Shown here: piece by piece, positions 56,344 through 64,000 of the stretch
How positions within the stretch are numbered: the stretch's first letter is position 1
Layout of the letters: each line of letters opens with the position of its first letter
DNA from: Paenibacillus tyrphae
Lineage (GTDB): Bacteria; Bacillota; Bacilli; Paenibacillales; NBRC-103111
Length of the DNA: 64,000 nt
NCBI RefSeq assembly: GCF_027925525.1
Contig: NZ_BSDJ01000015.1
Location: 94,771-158,770 of the forward strand
Direction: 5' to 3'
Made by a program: the position numbers and the translations under genes
The notes under the pieces: model-generated
The model's input: only the letters and a program-made list of their open reading frames with translations
Database searches by the model: none
Told to the model about the DNA's origin: nothing

Positions 56344-56363
56344 ACAATCTCTACTCTTCTATT

Positions 56364-57185
56364 TTACCGCTTTGGAATCCGAATTACAATCTCATAGTGA
56401 TCTTCATGATCCTGTTCCGTCGTATTGATCGTAAGGCCGGACGAAGTCACCATATCCACCGATTGACGAATCGTATTTAGGGCTAACCGTACATCCTTCG
56501 AGAACGACACTCGTTTTGTCTTGCTGTTTTTAATCTTAGCCGCTTCCTTCAAAAAGGCGACTCTCGCTTCGGTTTGCTTTACGTTCAGCTCTTTACTTAC
56601 AATATCCTCCAAAACGCGCAACTGCTGTTCCTCTTGATCCAATGCAAGCAACGCCCTGGCATGCCGCTCCGTAATTTTCCGTTCCATCAATGCATTTTTC
56701 ACCGGCTCGCTTAAATGAAGAAGCCGGATCTTGTTCGCAATCGTCGATTGACTTTTCCCGAGACGCTGAGCCAGACTTTCCTGCGTCAAACTGTGCAAAT
56801 CGATCAGTTGCTGATAAGCTATTGCTTCTTCGATGGCAGTCAAGCCTTCCCGCTGCAAATTCTCGATCAGAGCAATAGATGCGGCTTGCGAATCATTAAA
56901 ATCGCGAATAATAGCCGGGATCGTTTCATTGCCCAGCTTTTTGACTGCGCGCCATCTGCGTTCCCCTGCAATTAGTTCATAGCGGTTATTCCGAAGACGA
57001 ACAACAATCGGCTGAATAACACCATGTGTCTTAATCGTTTGACACAGTTCATCAATCCGCTCATCGTCAAATATCGTTCGAGGTTGGTAGGGACTTGGAA
57101 CGATGTCATTGACAGGAACATTTTTCACTTCGTCAGTCGGCGCCTTTTCAGCAAAACCAAACAATTTTGAGATTTGTTCCTTCAT
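56364..57185 (-). CDS. noc: Nucleoid occlusion protein Noc
   Basis: The start [20 protein letters not shown] at 57185 gives 273 residues. ParB-like fold ([32 protein letters not shown]) with HTH ([20 protein letters not shown]). The N-terminal amphipathic [11 protein letters not shown] is the Noc membrane-binding segment. Noc prevents division over the nucleoid. Confidence 0.95.
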   Translation of the reverse strand: MKEQISKLFGFAEKAPTDEVKNVPVNDIVPSPYQPRTIFDDERIDELCQTIKTHGVIQPIVVRLRNNRYELIAGERRWRAVKKLGNETIPAIIRDFNDSQAASIALIENLQREGLTAIEEAIAYQQLIDLHSLTQESLAQRLGKSQSTIANKIRLLHLSEPVKNALMERKITERHARALLALDQEEQQLRVLEDIVSKELNVKQTEARVAFLKEAAKIKNSKTKRVSFSKDVRLALNTIRQSVDMVTSSGLTINTTEQDHEDHYEIVIRIPKR

Positions 57186-57324
57186 TACGATAACCACCCG
57201 ATCTTTTTCACCGATAATGAAACTCCACTCTATAAACAATTCTCCAAATATGCCCAAAATCCTGCAAAAGTCTCCGAAGAAGTTTATTATTAGCACTCAC
57301 AAAAAGAAACCGCCTGCTCCAAAA

Positions 57325-57340
57325 TGTTCCACGTGGAACA
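57325..57340. other. parS-like site between noc and rsmG
   Basis: TGTTCCACGTGGAACA is a perfect 16-base palindrome and matches parS at all but one position. It lies in the noc-rsmG spacer. Confidence 0.8.
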
Positions 57341-57343
57341 CCA

Positions 57344-58066
57344 TCAAACTAGCGGCGTTTTCAAAGGAGTCCCTGCTTTTCTGGGATACTTTTTGGGAGT
57401 TGGAGCTATCTTTTCTATATCGATAATGTGTCTAGTCGATTCTTCCAAAGGAAGCTGAAAACGATATGTATGGTTCCATTTACCTTTTAACTCTTTCAGG
57501 CTAAGCGCCGCTTCCTCTAATTCTGCTTGAACGTCCTGCCCTTTCATGGCAGCAAACCTCCCACCGGATTTAACGAAAGGAAGGCAAAATTCGTTAAGAA
57601 CAGCTAATCGGGCAACAGCCCTCGCAGTAGTAAGATCATAACGGTCCCGATGTTCGGGCATACGCGCAACGTCTTCCGCACGTCCATGAATAAAACGCGC
57701 ATCCGTTAATCCAAGCGTATTTCCCAGATGCGTTAAAAACTGTATGCGCTTGTTAAGCGAATCGACGATCGTGACGTGTAAATGAGGATACACAATCTTC
57801 AAAGGAATGCTCGGAAATCCGGCTCCCGATCCGATATCCGCAACGGAACGAATGTGTTCCATCGGAATAAAAAAAGAAACAGAGAGAGAATCATAAAAAT
57901 GCTTCACGTACACTTGTTCTCTCTCTGTAATCCCCGTCAAATTCATCCGCTCGTTCCATTCGACGAGCTCCCGATAATAGAGCTCGAACTGATGAAGCTG
58001 CGCTTCCGTCAGTTCGATCCCCTTCTCTTTCAACAGTTCGGTAAATTGTTGTTGTACGGTGTCCAT
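57344..58066 (-). CDS. rsmG: 16S rRNA (guanine-527-N7) methyltransferase RsmG
   Basis: The ATG at 58066 (AGAGG upstream) gives 240 residues. SAM site VADIGSGAGFPSIPLKI, HVTIVDSLNKRIQFL and TTARAVARL are typical. It overlaps no gene but follows mnmG by one base. Upstream in-frame Met codons would add 80 residues from the mnmG frame and are rejected. Confidence 0.96.
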   Translation of the reverse strand: MDTVQQQFTELLKEKGIELTEAQLHQFELYYRELVEWNERMNLTGITEREQVYVKHFYDSLSVSFFIPMEHIRSVADIGSGAGFPSIPLKIVYPHLHVTIVDSLNKRIQFLTHLGNTLGLTDARFIHGRAEDVARMPEHRDRYDLTTARAVARLAVLNEFCLPFVKSGGRFAAMKGQDVQAELEEAALSLKELKGKWNHTYRFQLPLEESTRHIIDIEKIAPTPKKYPRKAGTPLKTPLV

Positions 58067-58067
58067 A

Positions 58068-59957
58068 TTAGCCTCTAGCAGCAACGACTTTATTGTAATG
58101 CTCCAAGTGAACAAGCAAGATGGAGATGTCCGCAGGCGTAACGCCGCCAATACGGGACGCTTGACCGATGGAGATCGGCCGGATCTTCGCCAGCTTTTGC
58201 TTCGCTTCGGTGGCGATTCCGTGAATCTCATCGTAAATGATATCGTCCGGAATCCGCTTTTTCTCCATCTTCCGAAGCCGTTCCACTTGCGCGAGCTGCT
58301 TCTCAATATAGCCGCTGTATTTTACTTGAATTTCGACCTGTTCCTTCATGTCCTCCGTGAGCTCATAAGGAGCCGGAGAAATGCCATGAATGTGCTCATA
58401 AGTTACTTCCGGCCGGCGGAGCAAAGACAACAGATCGACGGAGTTGTTCAGTTCGGCGCTGCCAAGTGAAGCAAGCATCGCTTGAACCTCCGGCGTCGGC
58501 TTCGTCTTCGTCGTTTTGAGCCGCTCAAGCTCCGCCTCGACAAGCCGTACTTTCTCCTGATAACGAGCATACCGCTCTTCCGTTATTAGCCCGATATCGT
58601 AGCCGGTCTGGGTCAGCCGCAGATCCGCATTGTCGTGGCGGAGCAGCAAACGGTACTCGGCACGCGACGTCAGCAAGCGGTAAGGCTCGTTCGTCCCTTT
58701 CGTCACCAAGTCGTCGAGCATCACACCGATGTAAGCTTGGGAACGATCCAGAACAACCGGTTCCTTCCCTTGCACTTTGCGGGCCGCATTGATTCCGGCC
58801 ATAATCCCTTGTCCTGCCGCCTCTTCGTAGCCGGAGGTGCCGTTGATTTGACCGGCGGTAAACAGCCCGTCGATCACCTTCGTTTCAAGCGACGGCTTCA
58901 GCTGCGTTGGAATCACGGCATCGTACTCAATAGCATACCCTGTACGCATCATCTCGACCTTCTCCAGCCCCGGAATCGAGCGGAGAATTTGCAGCTGCAC
59001 ATCCTCAGGCATGCTCGTGGAGAGCCCTTGAACGTAATATTCCTTCGTATTGCGGCCTTCCGGCTCCAAGAAAATTTGATGCTTTGGCTTATCGCTGAAG
59101 CGTACGATCTTATCTTCGATGGACGGGCAGTATCTCGGTCCCGTACCTTCGATCGCTCCGGAGAACATCGGAGCTCGGTGCAAATTATCGTTGATGATTT
59201 GGTGCGTTTCCTCCGACGTATACGTCAGCCAGCAAGGCAGCTGATTCGGCACTTCCTCCGTCGTATCGTAGGAGAAAAACTTCGGTTTCTCGTCCCCGGG
59301 CTGGATCGACGTTTTGCTAAAATCGATCGTATCCTCATGCACCCGCGGCGGCGTCCCCGTCTTAAAACGGACCAGCTCCAAACCGTGCTTGCGCAGATTT
59401 TCCGACAGCTTGACGGCCGGCTGCTGGTTGTTCGGTCCGCTCTCGTACATCAGTTCGCCCATAATGATCTTGCCGCGCAGATACGTGCCTGTCGTCAGTA
59501 CGACCGTTTTCCCCATATATACTGCGCCGCTTTTGGTAACGACACCCTTGCACACGCCGTCCTCGACGATCAGCTCTTCCACCATACCTTGACGAAGCGT
59601 CAAGTGGTCCTGCTTCTCAATCGTCTCCTTCATCGCGTGTTGGTACAAAAATTTATCGGCTTGTGCCCGCAAAGCATGCACAGCCGGTCCTTTCCCCGTG
59701 TTCAGCATGCGCATTTGAATATACGTTTTGTCGATGTTGCGGCCCATTTCCCCGCCGAGCGCATCGATTTCGCGCACGACGTGCCCTTTCGCCGGTCCGC
59801 CGACGGAAGGGTTGCACGGCATAAAAGCAATCATATCCAGATTGATCGTAAGCAGCAGCGTCTCACAGCCCATCCGGGCTGCCGCCAAAGCCGCTTCGCT
59901 GCCGGCATGACCGGCTCCGATCACAATGACATCATATTGACCTGCAGTGTAAGTCAT
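58068..59957 (-). CDS. mnmG: tRNA uridine-5-carboxymethylaminomethyl modification protein MnmG
   Basis: 629 residues. FAD-binding [50 protein letters not shown] and a C-terminal helical tail. With MnmE it modifies U34 of several tRNAs. AGGAGG precedes the ATG. Confidence 0.97.
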   Translation of the reverse strand: MTYTAGQYDVIVIGAGHAGSEAALAAARMGCETLLLTINLDMIAFMPCNPSVGGPAKGHVVREIDALGGEMGRNIDKTYIQMRMLNTGKGPAVHALRAQADKFLYQHAMKETIEKQDHLTLRQGMVEELIVEDGVCKGVVTKSGAVYMGKTVVLTTGTYLRGKIIMGELMYESGPNNQQPAVKLSENLRKHGLELVRFKTGTPPRVHEDTIDFSKTSIQPGDEKPKFFSYDTTEEVPNQLPCWLTYTSEETHQIINDNLHRAPMFSGAIEGTGPRYCPSIEDKIVRFSDKPKHQIFLEPEGRNTKEYYVQGLSTSMPEDVQLQILRSIPGLEKVEMMRTGYAIEYDAVIPTQLKPSLETKVIDGLFTAGQINGTSGYEEAAGQGIMAGINAARKVQGKEPVVLDRSQAYIGVMLDDLVTKGTNEPYRLLTSRAEYRLLLRHDNADLRLTQTGYDIGLITEERYARYQEKVRLVEAELERLKTTKTKPTPEVQAMLASLGSAELNNSVDLLSLLRRPEVTYEHIHGISPAPYELTEDMKEQVEIQVKYSGYIEKQLAQVERLRKMEKKRIPDDIIYDEIHGIATEAKQKLAKIRPISIGQASRIGGVTPADISILLVHLEHYNKVVAARG

Positions 59958-59987
59958 TCTTCCAACCTCCTAACCCTTTTCGAGAAG

Positions 59988-61364
59988 TTATTTACCCAAA
60001 CAAAATTGCGAAAAAATCTGATCTATTAACGATTCGCTTACCGAGTCCCCGATAATTTCCCCGAGGTGCTCCCAAGCGTTGCGAATGTCGATTTGAATCA
60101 TATCGATCGGCACGAAAGCCTCCGCTGCTTCGTGTGCCTCCGTAAGAGCCGATCTCGCCTGCTTCAGCAGATGAATATGACGAGCGTTGCTCACATAAGT
60201 CAGGTCACTTGATTCTACCTGACCGCTGAAAAAAATACTAGCGATAGCTTTTTCCAAGTCTGCGATGCCCTGCTGAGCAAGCAGCGACATCCGCACAACC
60301 CGGTCCTCGCCGAACGCTTCCTTCAAAACCTCTTCCTCAATAAGCTGCGGAAGATCCTGCTTGTTGATAATCGCGATCACCTGACGGTCTTTCAACTGGT
60401 CAATCAGCACGTACTCATCCGGCTGCAACGGCTCCGCCCCATTGCATACGAACAGGATCAAATCCGCGTCCGACAGCGCCTGTCGCGACTTTTCCACACC
60501 GATCTGCTCGACCAGATCCGACGTCTCCCGAATCCCGGCCGTATCGAGCAGCTTCAGCGGAATGCCGTTCACATGCACGTACTCCTCCACCACATCGCGA
60601 GTCGTCCCGGCAATTTCGGTGACGATGGCCCGCTCCTCCTGTGCCAAAGTATTGAGCAACGACGATTTGCCCACATTCGGCCGGCCGACGATTGCCGTAA
60701 CCAGACCTTCCCGCAAAATCTTGCCCTGCTGGGCCGTGGTCAGCATGCGTTCGATATCCGACAACGCGTCCGCACATTTCTCTTTGATAAAAGCGTTCGT
60801 CATCTCTTCCACATCGTGCTCCGGGTAATCGATATTGACCTCGATGTGCGCCATCAGCTCGACCAGACGATGACGAAGCTCCTTAATCGTCTTCGATAAG
60901 CTGCCCTCCGACTGCTTGAGCGCAATGCGAAACGCCCGATCCGACTTGGCGCGGATCAGGTCGATGACCGCCTCCGCCTGGGACAAGTCGATCCGGCCGT
61001 TTAAAAAGGCCCGCTTCGTGAACTCACCCGGCTCGGCAAGCCGCGCTCCGTGCTCCAGCAGCAGATCCAGCACCTTCCGCACCGAGACGAAGCCCCCGTG
61101 ACAGCTAATTTCGACTACGTCTTCCTTTGTAAACGACCGCGGCGCGCGCATCACCGTCACGAGCGATTCCTCCACCCGGGCGCCGGTTTCCGGATCGTGA
61201 ATATAGCCGTAATTCACCGTATGCGTCGGCACATCCGCAAGCTTCGATTTCCCTGTAAAAATTTTATCGCACACGGGCACCGCTTCATCGCCGCTGACGC
61301 GAATGACCGCGATCCCTCCTTCGCCCATCGGGGTGGCAATCGCCGCAATGGTGTCTTGATTCAT
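59988..61364 (-). CDS. mnmE: tRNA modification GTPase MnmE
   Basis: 458 residues. N-terminal tetrahydrofolate-binding domain, central G domain with [23 protein letters not shown] and NKQD, and the C-terminal catalytic FCLGK (usually CIGK). Partner of MnmG. Confidence 0.97.
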   Translation of the reverse strand: MNQDTIAAIATPMGEGGIAVIRVSGDEAVPVCDKIFTGKSKLADVPTHTVNYGYIHDPETGARVEESLVTVMRAPRSFTKEDVVEISCHGGFVSVRKVLDLLLEHGARLAEPGEFTKRAFLNGRIDLSQAEAVIDLIRAKSDRAFRIALKQSEGSLSKTIKELRHRLVELMAHIEVNIDYPEHDVEEMTNAFIKEKCADALSDIERMLTTAQQGKILREGLVTAIVGRPNVGKSSLLNTLAQEERAIVTEIAGTTRDVVEEYVHVNGIPLKLLDTAGIRETSDLVEQIGVEKSRQALSDADLILFVCNGAEPLQPDEYVLIDQLKDRQVIAIINKQDLPQLIEEEVLKEAFGEDRVVRMSLLAQQGIADLEKAIASIFFSGQVESSDLTYVSNARHIHLLKQARSALTEAHEAAEAFVPIDMIQIDIRNAWEHLGEIIGDSVSESLIDQIFSQFCLGK

Positions 61365-61448
61365 GATAGCACCTCTATCTGACTTTCTTCGTAATTAAAG
61401 AAAAAGCAATGAGGTCATTACGGACATGACATCATTGCAATGTGGCAA

Positions 61449-62066
61449 TCAACGTAAAACGATAACGATTCGGCGGTTCGGCTCGTCTCCGCGGCTGAAC
61501 GTGCGAACCTTGTCGTGCTGCTGCAACCAAGCGTGAATCACCTTGCGTTCCGCAGGCGACATCGGCTCCAGCACCACTTCCTTGCGCGTCCGGACGACGC
61601 GTTCCGCCAGCCGGTCGGCCAGCTCCTGCAGCGTCTTGGTCCGGCGCTCGCGAAACTGCTCGGCGTCCAGCACGATGCGCACATGACGGTCCGAAAAGCG
61701 GTTCGCGACAATATTGACCAAGTACTGCAGCGCATCCAGCGTCTGGCCGCGGCGCCCGATCAGCATGCCGAGCTCCGAGCCATGCAGATGAAGCTGCGTA
61801 CCGTCCTTGTCCTGCTTTTGTTCGATTCGCACATCCAGCTTCATGCTGCGGAGAACCTCCTGCAGGAACGCGACCGCTTCCTCGATCGCATCGGGCAGCA
61901 GCTCAAGCTCCACCCGGGCGTCCTTCGCCCCGATGAGGCCGAACAAGCCTTTGGAGGGCTGCTCCAGCACGCTGATTTTCACCCGTTCCTCCGGCACGCC
62001 CAGCTGCCCGAGTCCGTTTTTGACGGCTTCGTCAATCGTTTTACCCGTAACCACGATTTTCTTCAT
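61449..62066 (-). CDS. jag: RNA-binding protein Jag (KhpB/EloR)
   Basis: 205 residues: Jag-N domain (VVTGKTIDEAVKNGLGQLGV), KH domain (GSELGMLIGRRGQTLDALQY) and R3H (RTFSRGDEPNRRIVIVL). Binds RNA and affects cell elongation. Twelve bases from yidC, so cotranscribed. Confidence 0.95.
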   Translation of the reverse strand: MKKIVVTGKTIDEAVKNGLGQLGVPEERVKISVLEQPSKGLFGLIGAKDARVELELLPDAIEEAVAFLQEVLRSMKLDVRIEQKQDKDGTQLHLHGSELGMLIGRRGQTLDALQYLVNIVANRFSDRHVRIVLDAEQFRERRTKTLQELADRLAERVVRTRKEVVLEPMSPAERKVIHAWLQQHDKVRTFSRGDEPNRRIVIVLR

Positions 62067-62078
62067 ATCATCGCACCC

Positions 62079-62813
62079 TTACTTTTTAGATCCGCCCTTT
62101 TTATTAGGTACACCATAAATAAAGTAAGATTGAACAATGGTGAACAGGTTGCTGTATACCCAGTAAAGCGGCAGCGCCGAAGCGAAATTCATCGCCATCA
62201 CGAAAATAAGAATCGGGAAAATAAACATCAGGCTTTGCATTTGCGGGTTCATTTGCGACGACATCATTTTTTGCTGCAAGTACGTCGTTAGCGCAGCCAG
62301 GAGCGGCAGGATATAATAAGGATCTTTCGTGCCGAGCTGCATCCACAGGAAGGAATGCTCCCCGATGTGGTGGTTGCGCATAATCGCGTTATAAAGCGCA
62401 ATCAAAATCGGCATCTGTACAAGCACCGGAAGACAACCGGCAAGCGGATTGACGCCTTCCTTCTGGAACAGCTTCATCGTCTCTTCCTGCTGCTTTTTCA
62501 CGTCGTCTTTATGTTTTTCCTTCAGCTTCTGCAGTTCCGGTTGCAGCTCCTGCATCCGCTTTGAACTCTTGTATTGTTTCAACGTCAACGGCAATATAAT
62601 GAGCCGGATAATAATCGTTACGATAAGAATCGATAATCCGTACTGTCCCCCGAACAGGTTAGCGAACCAGTCGAGCGTATTGGCCAGCGGCCCTACGGCA
62701 TACTTGTCCCACATACTGTTGGTCGGGTCGATGGGGGCGTTGGCGGGGCTGCATCCAGCCAGCAGCAGCAATACCGACACGAGCGGTATATATTTCAGTA
62801 ATCGACGCGTCAA
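62079..62813 (-). CDS. yidC: Membrane protein insertase YidC (SpoIIIJ)
   Basis: 244 residues, TTG start with GGAGG upstream. Lipoprotein signal with lipobox LLAGC (Cys21), then five predicted transmembrane helices, the conserved insertase Arg segment and a basic C-terminal tail (NKKGGSKK). Inserts proteins into the membrane and supports spore engulfment. Confidence 0.96.
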   Translation of the reverse strand: MTRRLLKYIPLVSVLLLLAGCSPANAPIDPTNSMWDKYAVGPLANTLDWFANLFGGQYGLSILIVTIIIRLIILPLTLKQYKSSKRMQELQPELQKLKEKHKDDVKKQQEETMKLFQKEGVNPLAGCLPVLVQMPILIALYNAIMRNHHIGEHSFLWMQLGTKDPYYILPLLAALTTYLQQKMMSSQMNPQMQSLMFIFPILIFVMAMNFASALPLYWVYSNLFTIVQSYFIYGVPNKKGGSKK

Positions 62814-62944
62814 AAGAGTATCCTCCCAGTATCATCTTTTCCAATAATCAACTATATCATATCTTTGGACACAAAGAAACTGATCCCCGCGAATCACTGG
62901 CCTCGAAGGCAGCGTACCATCGCGAAGCTCAGCCTGGTCCCGGA

Positions 62945-63310
62945 CTATTTTCTTTGCGCAAGCAGCAGCGACGCCCGTTTGAACACGTGCAGCACGCTCT
63001 TTTCCATCTCGTGATAGGACATTTCGGCCGCCGGCTTCCTGGCAATGAGGATCAGATCGTACCCTTCCGGAATCCGGGCGGCGTTCAATCGCACAATCTC
63101 CTTTAGAAGGCGCCGGATCCGGTTGCGCACAACGGCGTTGCCGAGCTTCTTGCTGACCGAAACCCCAAGCCGAAACGAAGCCTGCTGCGGCTGCGCTTTA
63201 TAATACAGAACGAACTGGTGATTCGCAGCGGATTTGCCGTGACGATATACCTTATCGAAATATTCTCTTTTGGTCAGTCGGTTTTTCTTTTCCACGCGGC
63301 ATCGCTCCAT
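62945..63310 (-). CDS. rnpA: Ribonuclease P protein component
   Basis: The ATG at 63310 (AAGGA upstream) gives 121 residues. Family motif RNRIRRLLKEIVRLN and KREYFDKVYRHGKS. Protein subunit of the tRNA 5'-processing enzyme. Confidence 0.95.
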   Translation of the reverse strand: MERCRVEKKNRLTKREYFDKVYRHGKSAANHQFVLYYKAQPQQASFRLGVSVSKKLGNAVVRNRIRRLLKEIVRLNAARIPEGYDLILIARKPAAEMSYHEMEKSVLHVFKRASLLLAQRK

Positions 63311-63377
63311 ATGATCAATCCTTAGCGGCATAGGCTTTCCTATCGTTCGCGAATTCGACCCGATTTAAACGAATGCA

Positions 63378-63405
63378 ACAAAAAAGACCACCTGTCAGTG
63401 GTCTC
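63378..63405 (-). terminator. Hairpin between rpmH and rnpA
   Basis: GACCAC and GTGGTC around a six-base loop, then TTTTTT on the minus strand. It would cut transcription after rpmH, reducing rnpA expression. Confidence 0.7.
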
Positions 63406-63410
63406 TCGTC

Positions 63411-63545
63411 TTATGCGCTCAGTACTTTTCTTCCTTTTTGACGGCGAGCAGCCAAAACTTTGCGGCCGTTCTTCGTGCTCATTCTTTTACGGAAGCCATG
63501 AACTTTTTTGCGCTTTCTAACGTTCGGTTTGAAAGTCGGTCTCAT
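63411..63545 (-). CDS. rpmH: 50S ribosomal protein L34
   Basis: 44 residues beginning [20 protein letters not shown] and ending [15 protein letters not shown] upstream. It is the gene bordering the origin, as in other Firmicutes. Confidence 0.98.
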   Translation of the reverse strand: MRPTFKPNVRKRKKVHGFRKRMSTKNGRKVLAARRQKGRKVLSA

Positions 63546-64000
63546 CTATCGTGCACCTCCTCGAAGGATTTGGTTCCCAATCCCCAAAAATACCTTTTAA
63601 CATTAAACCACTTTACGGGTCAAAAGTCAACTTCCAGCATACAAAAAGTTATGCACAGGCTTCGGCCAAATTCGACCATTTCCCCCCTGTGAATAAAAAA
63701 ATCGGGTTTTCCACCGCTCTTGTCGAATTGTAAACAGATTATAAACAATATCTAGTGCTGTTGATAACTTATATACACAAGGTCTTGGGTATGTGGATAA
63801 TCCCAAACATTCCATTGCGAACGCGGGTCTTTTTTGATATCATGAATATGTTTTCCTTTGTGGATACGGATTTTTTTCAACAATGTTATCAACAGCCTGT
63901 GGATATCTCTGTGAACAATTTTCAGTGCCTCTGTATAATGAAAATTTCGTAAACCTGCACATTGTGGATAGTTTCGACAGCATCTGATTTTTTTCTACAG
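63546..64000. other. Replication origin region with DnaA boxes
   Basis: No gene. DnaA boxes (TTATNCACA, either strand, up to two mismatches) at 63649, 63688, 63739, 63759, 63792 (perfect), 63859, 63886, 63898, 63910 and 63963. dnaA itself should lie beyond 64000. The region corresponds to the incA-type upstream part of a bipartite oriC. Confidence 0.85.

Larger units (their letters stand above)
55961..56363. other. noc-soj intergenic region with three hairpins
   Basis: Minus-strand terminators at 56051-56092 (ATCATTGG/CCAATGAT, then TTTTTTTT) and 56319-56343 (GAAGCCTC/GAGGCTTT, noc terminator). Between them, AAAGCTTCG/CGAAGCTTT at 56104-56124. No gene visible. The stem nearest soj could be an attenuator. 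Confidence 0.55.

Noticed and set aside
57325..57340. Treating the palindrome as a Noc-binding site
   Set aside because: The Noc site is ATTTCCCGGGAAAT; this one is parS-like.
58067..58306. N-terminal 80-residue extension of rsmG
   Set aside because: It overlaps mnmG and translates to an arginine/serine-rich stretch not found in RsmG; the ATG at 58066 has AGAGG.
58635..60029. 464-codon plus-strand open frame opposite mnmG
   Set aside because: It is entirely antisense to mnmG, with arginine/histidine/leucine-rich content and no start signal, as expected for the complement of a GC-rich gene.

Overview
The window comes from a low-to-moderate GC, endospore-forming Firmicute, most likely a member of Paenibacillaceae (inference). 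It ends beside the replication origin. From 64000 leftwards the minus strand carries the conserved origin-left block: DnaA-box region, rpmH, rnpA, yidC, jag, mnmE, mnmG, rsmG, noc, soj (parA), spo0J (parB), cysteine desulfurase, yyaC, mscS, yyzM, rpsF-ssb-rpsR, a MazG-like gene, yybS, gdpP, rplI, dnaB, purA, the walRKHIJ operon, htrA, yyzF and rlmH. The sporulation protease-like YyaC, the YidC/SpoIIIJ lipoprotein, Noc and the WalRK system support the assignment. The order rpsR-DUF4091-CBS-MazG-yybS looks Paenibacillus-like.

Left of rlmH (below about 25.6 kb) the conserved order stops and the content becomes accessory. In order from the window start this region holds: a 3'-truncated Cna-B type surface adhesin; a secreted SLH-bearing M13 metallopeptidase; a small unknown protein; a two-component system overlapping a GC-rich leucine-rich-repeat-like gene; an HxlR/oxidoreductase divergent pair; SecA2; an ABC-2 exporter with an unusual LytTR regulator; two ABC-F ATPases; an initiator tRNA; greA; and nfo (endonuclease IV).

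The most interesting structure is at the 3' end of rlmH. The last codons of rlmH and the bases after them form a sequence with the core GAACCGTATCATAAGT, flanked by GGCGAAAA. It recurs four more times, always in the same orientation, at about 25.15, 23.20, 19.12 and 18.45 kb. The non-rlmH copies carry an inverted TTTTCGCC arm on the other side. This is the layout expected of tandem attachment sites left by elements that integrate into the 3' end of rlmH, as staphylococcal SCC elements do. The five copies delimit four segments: 0.5 kb without genes, 1.9 kb with greA and nfo, 4.1 kb with two ABC-F genes and an initiator tRNA, and 0.7 kb with one small ORF. No recombinase gene is visible in the window.

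The conserved block is organised for chromosome replication and segregation (oriC, parABS, Noc, DnaB, SSB), translation and tRNA modification (rpmH, rplI, rpsF, rpsR, mnmE, mnmG, rsmG, rlmH), membrane insertion and RNase P (yidC, jag, rnpA), cell-wall homeostasis (walRKHIJ, an M23 peptidase, htrA) and c-di-AMP turnover (gdpP). Regulatory sites visible in it include two parS sites, a PurR-box pair before purA, a triple operator between a divergent pair near 49.65 kb, and several intrinsic terminators.
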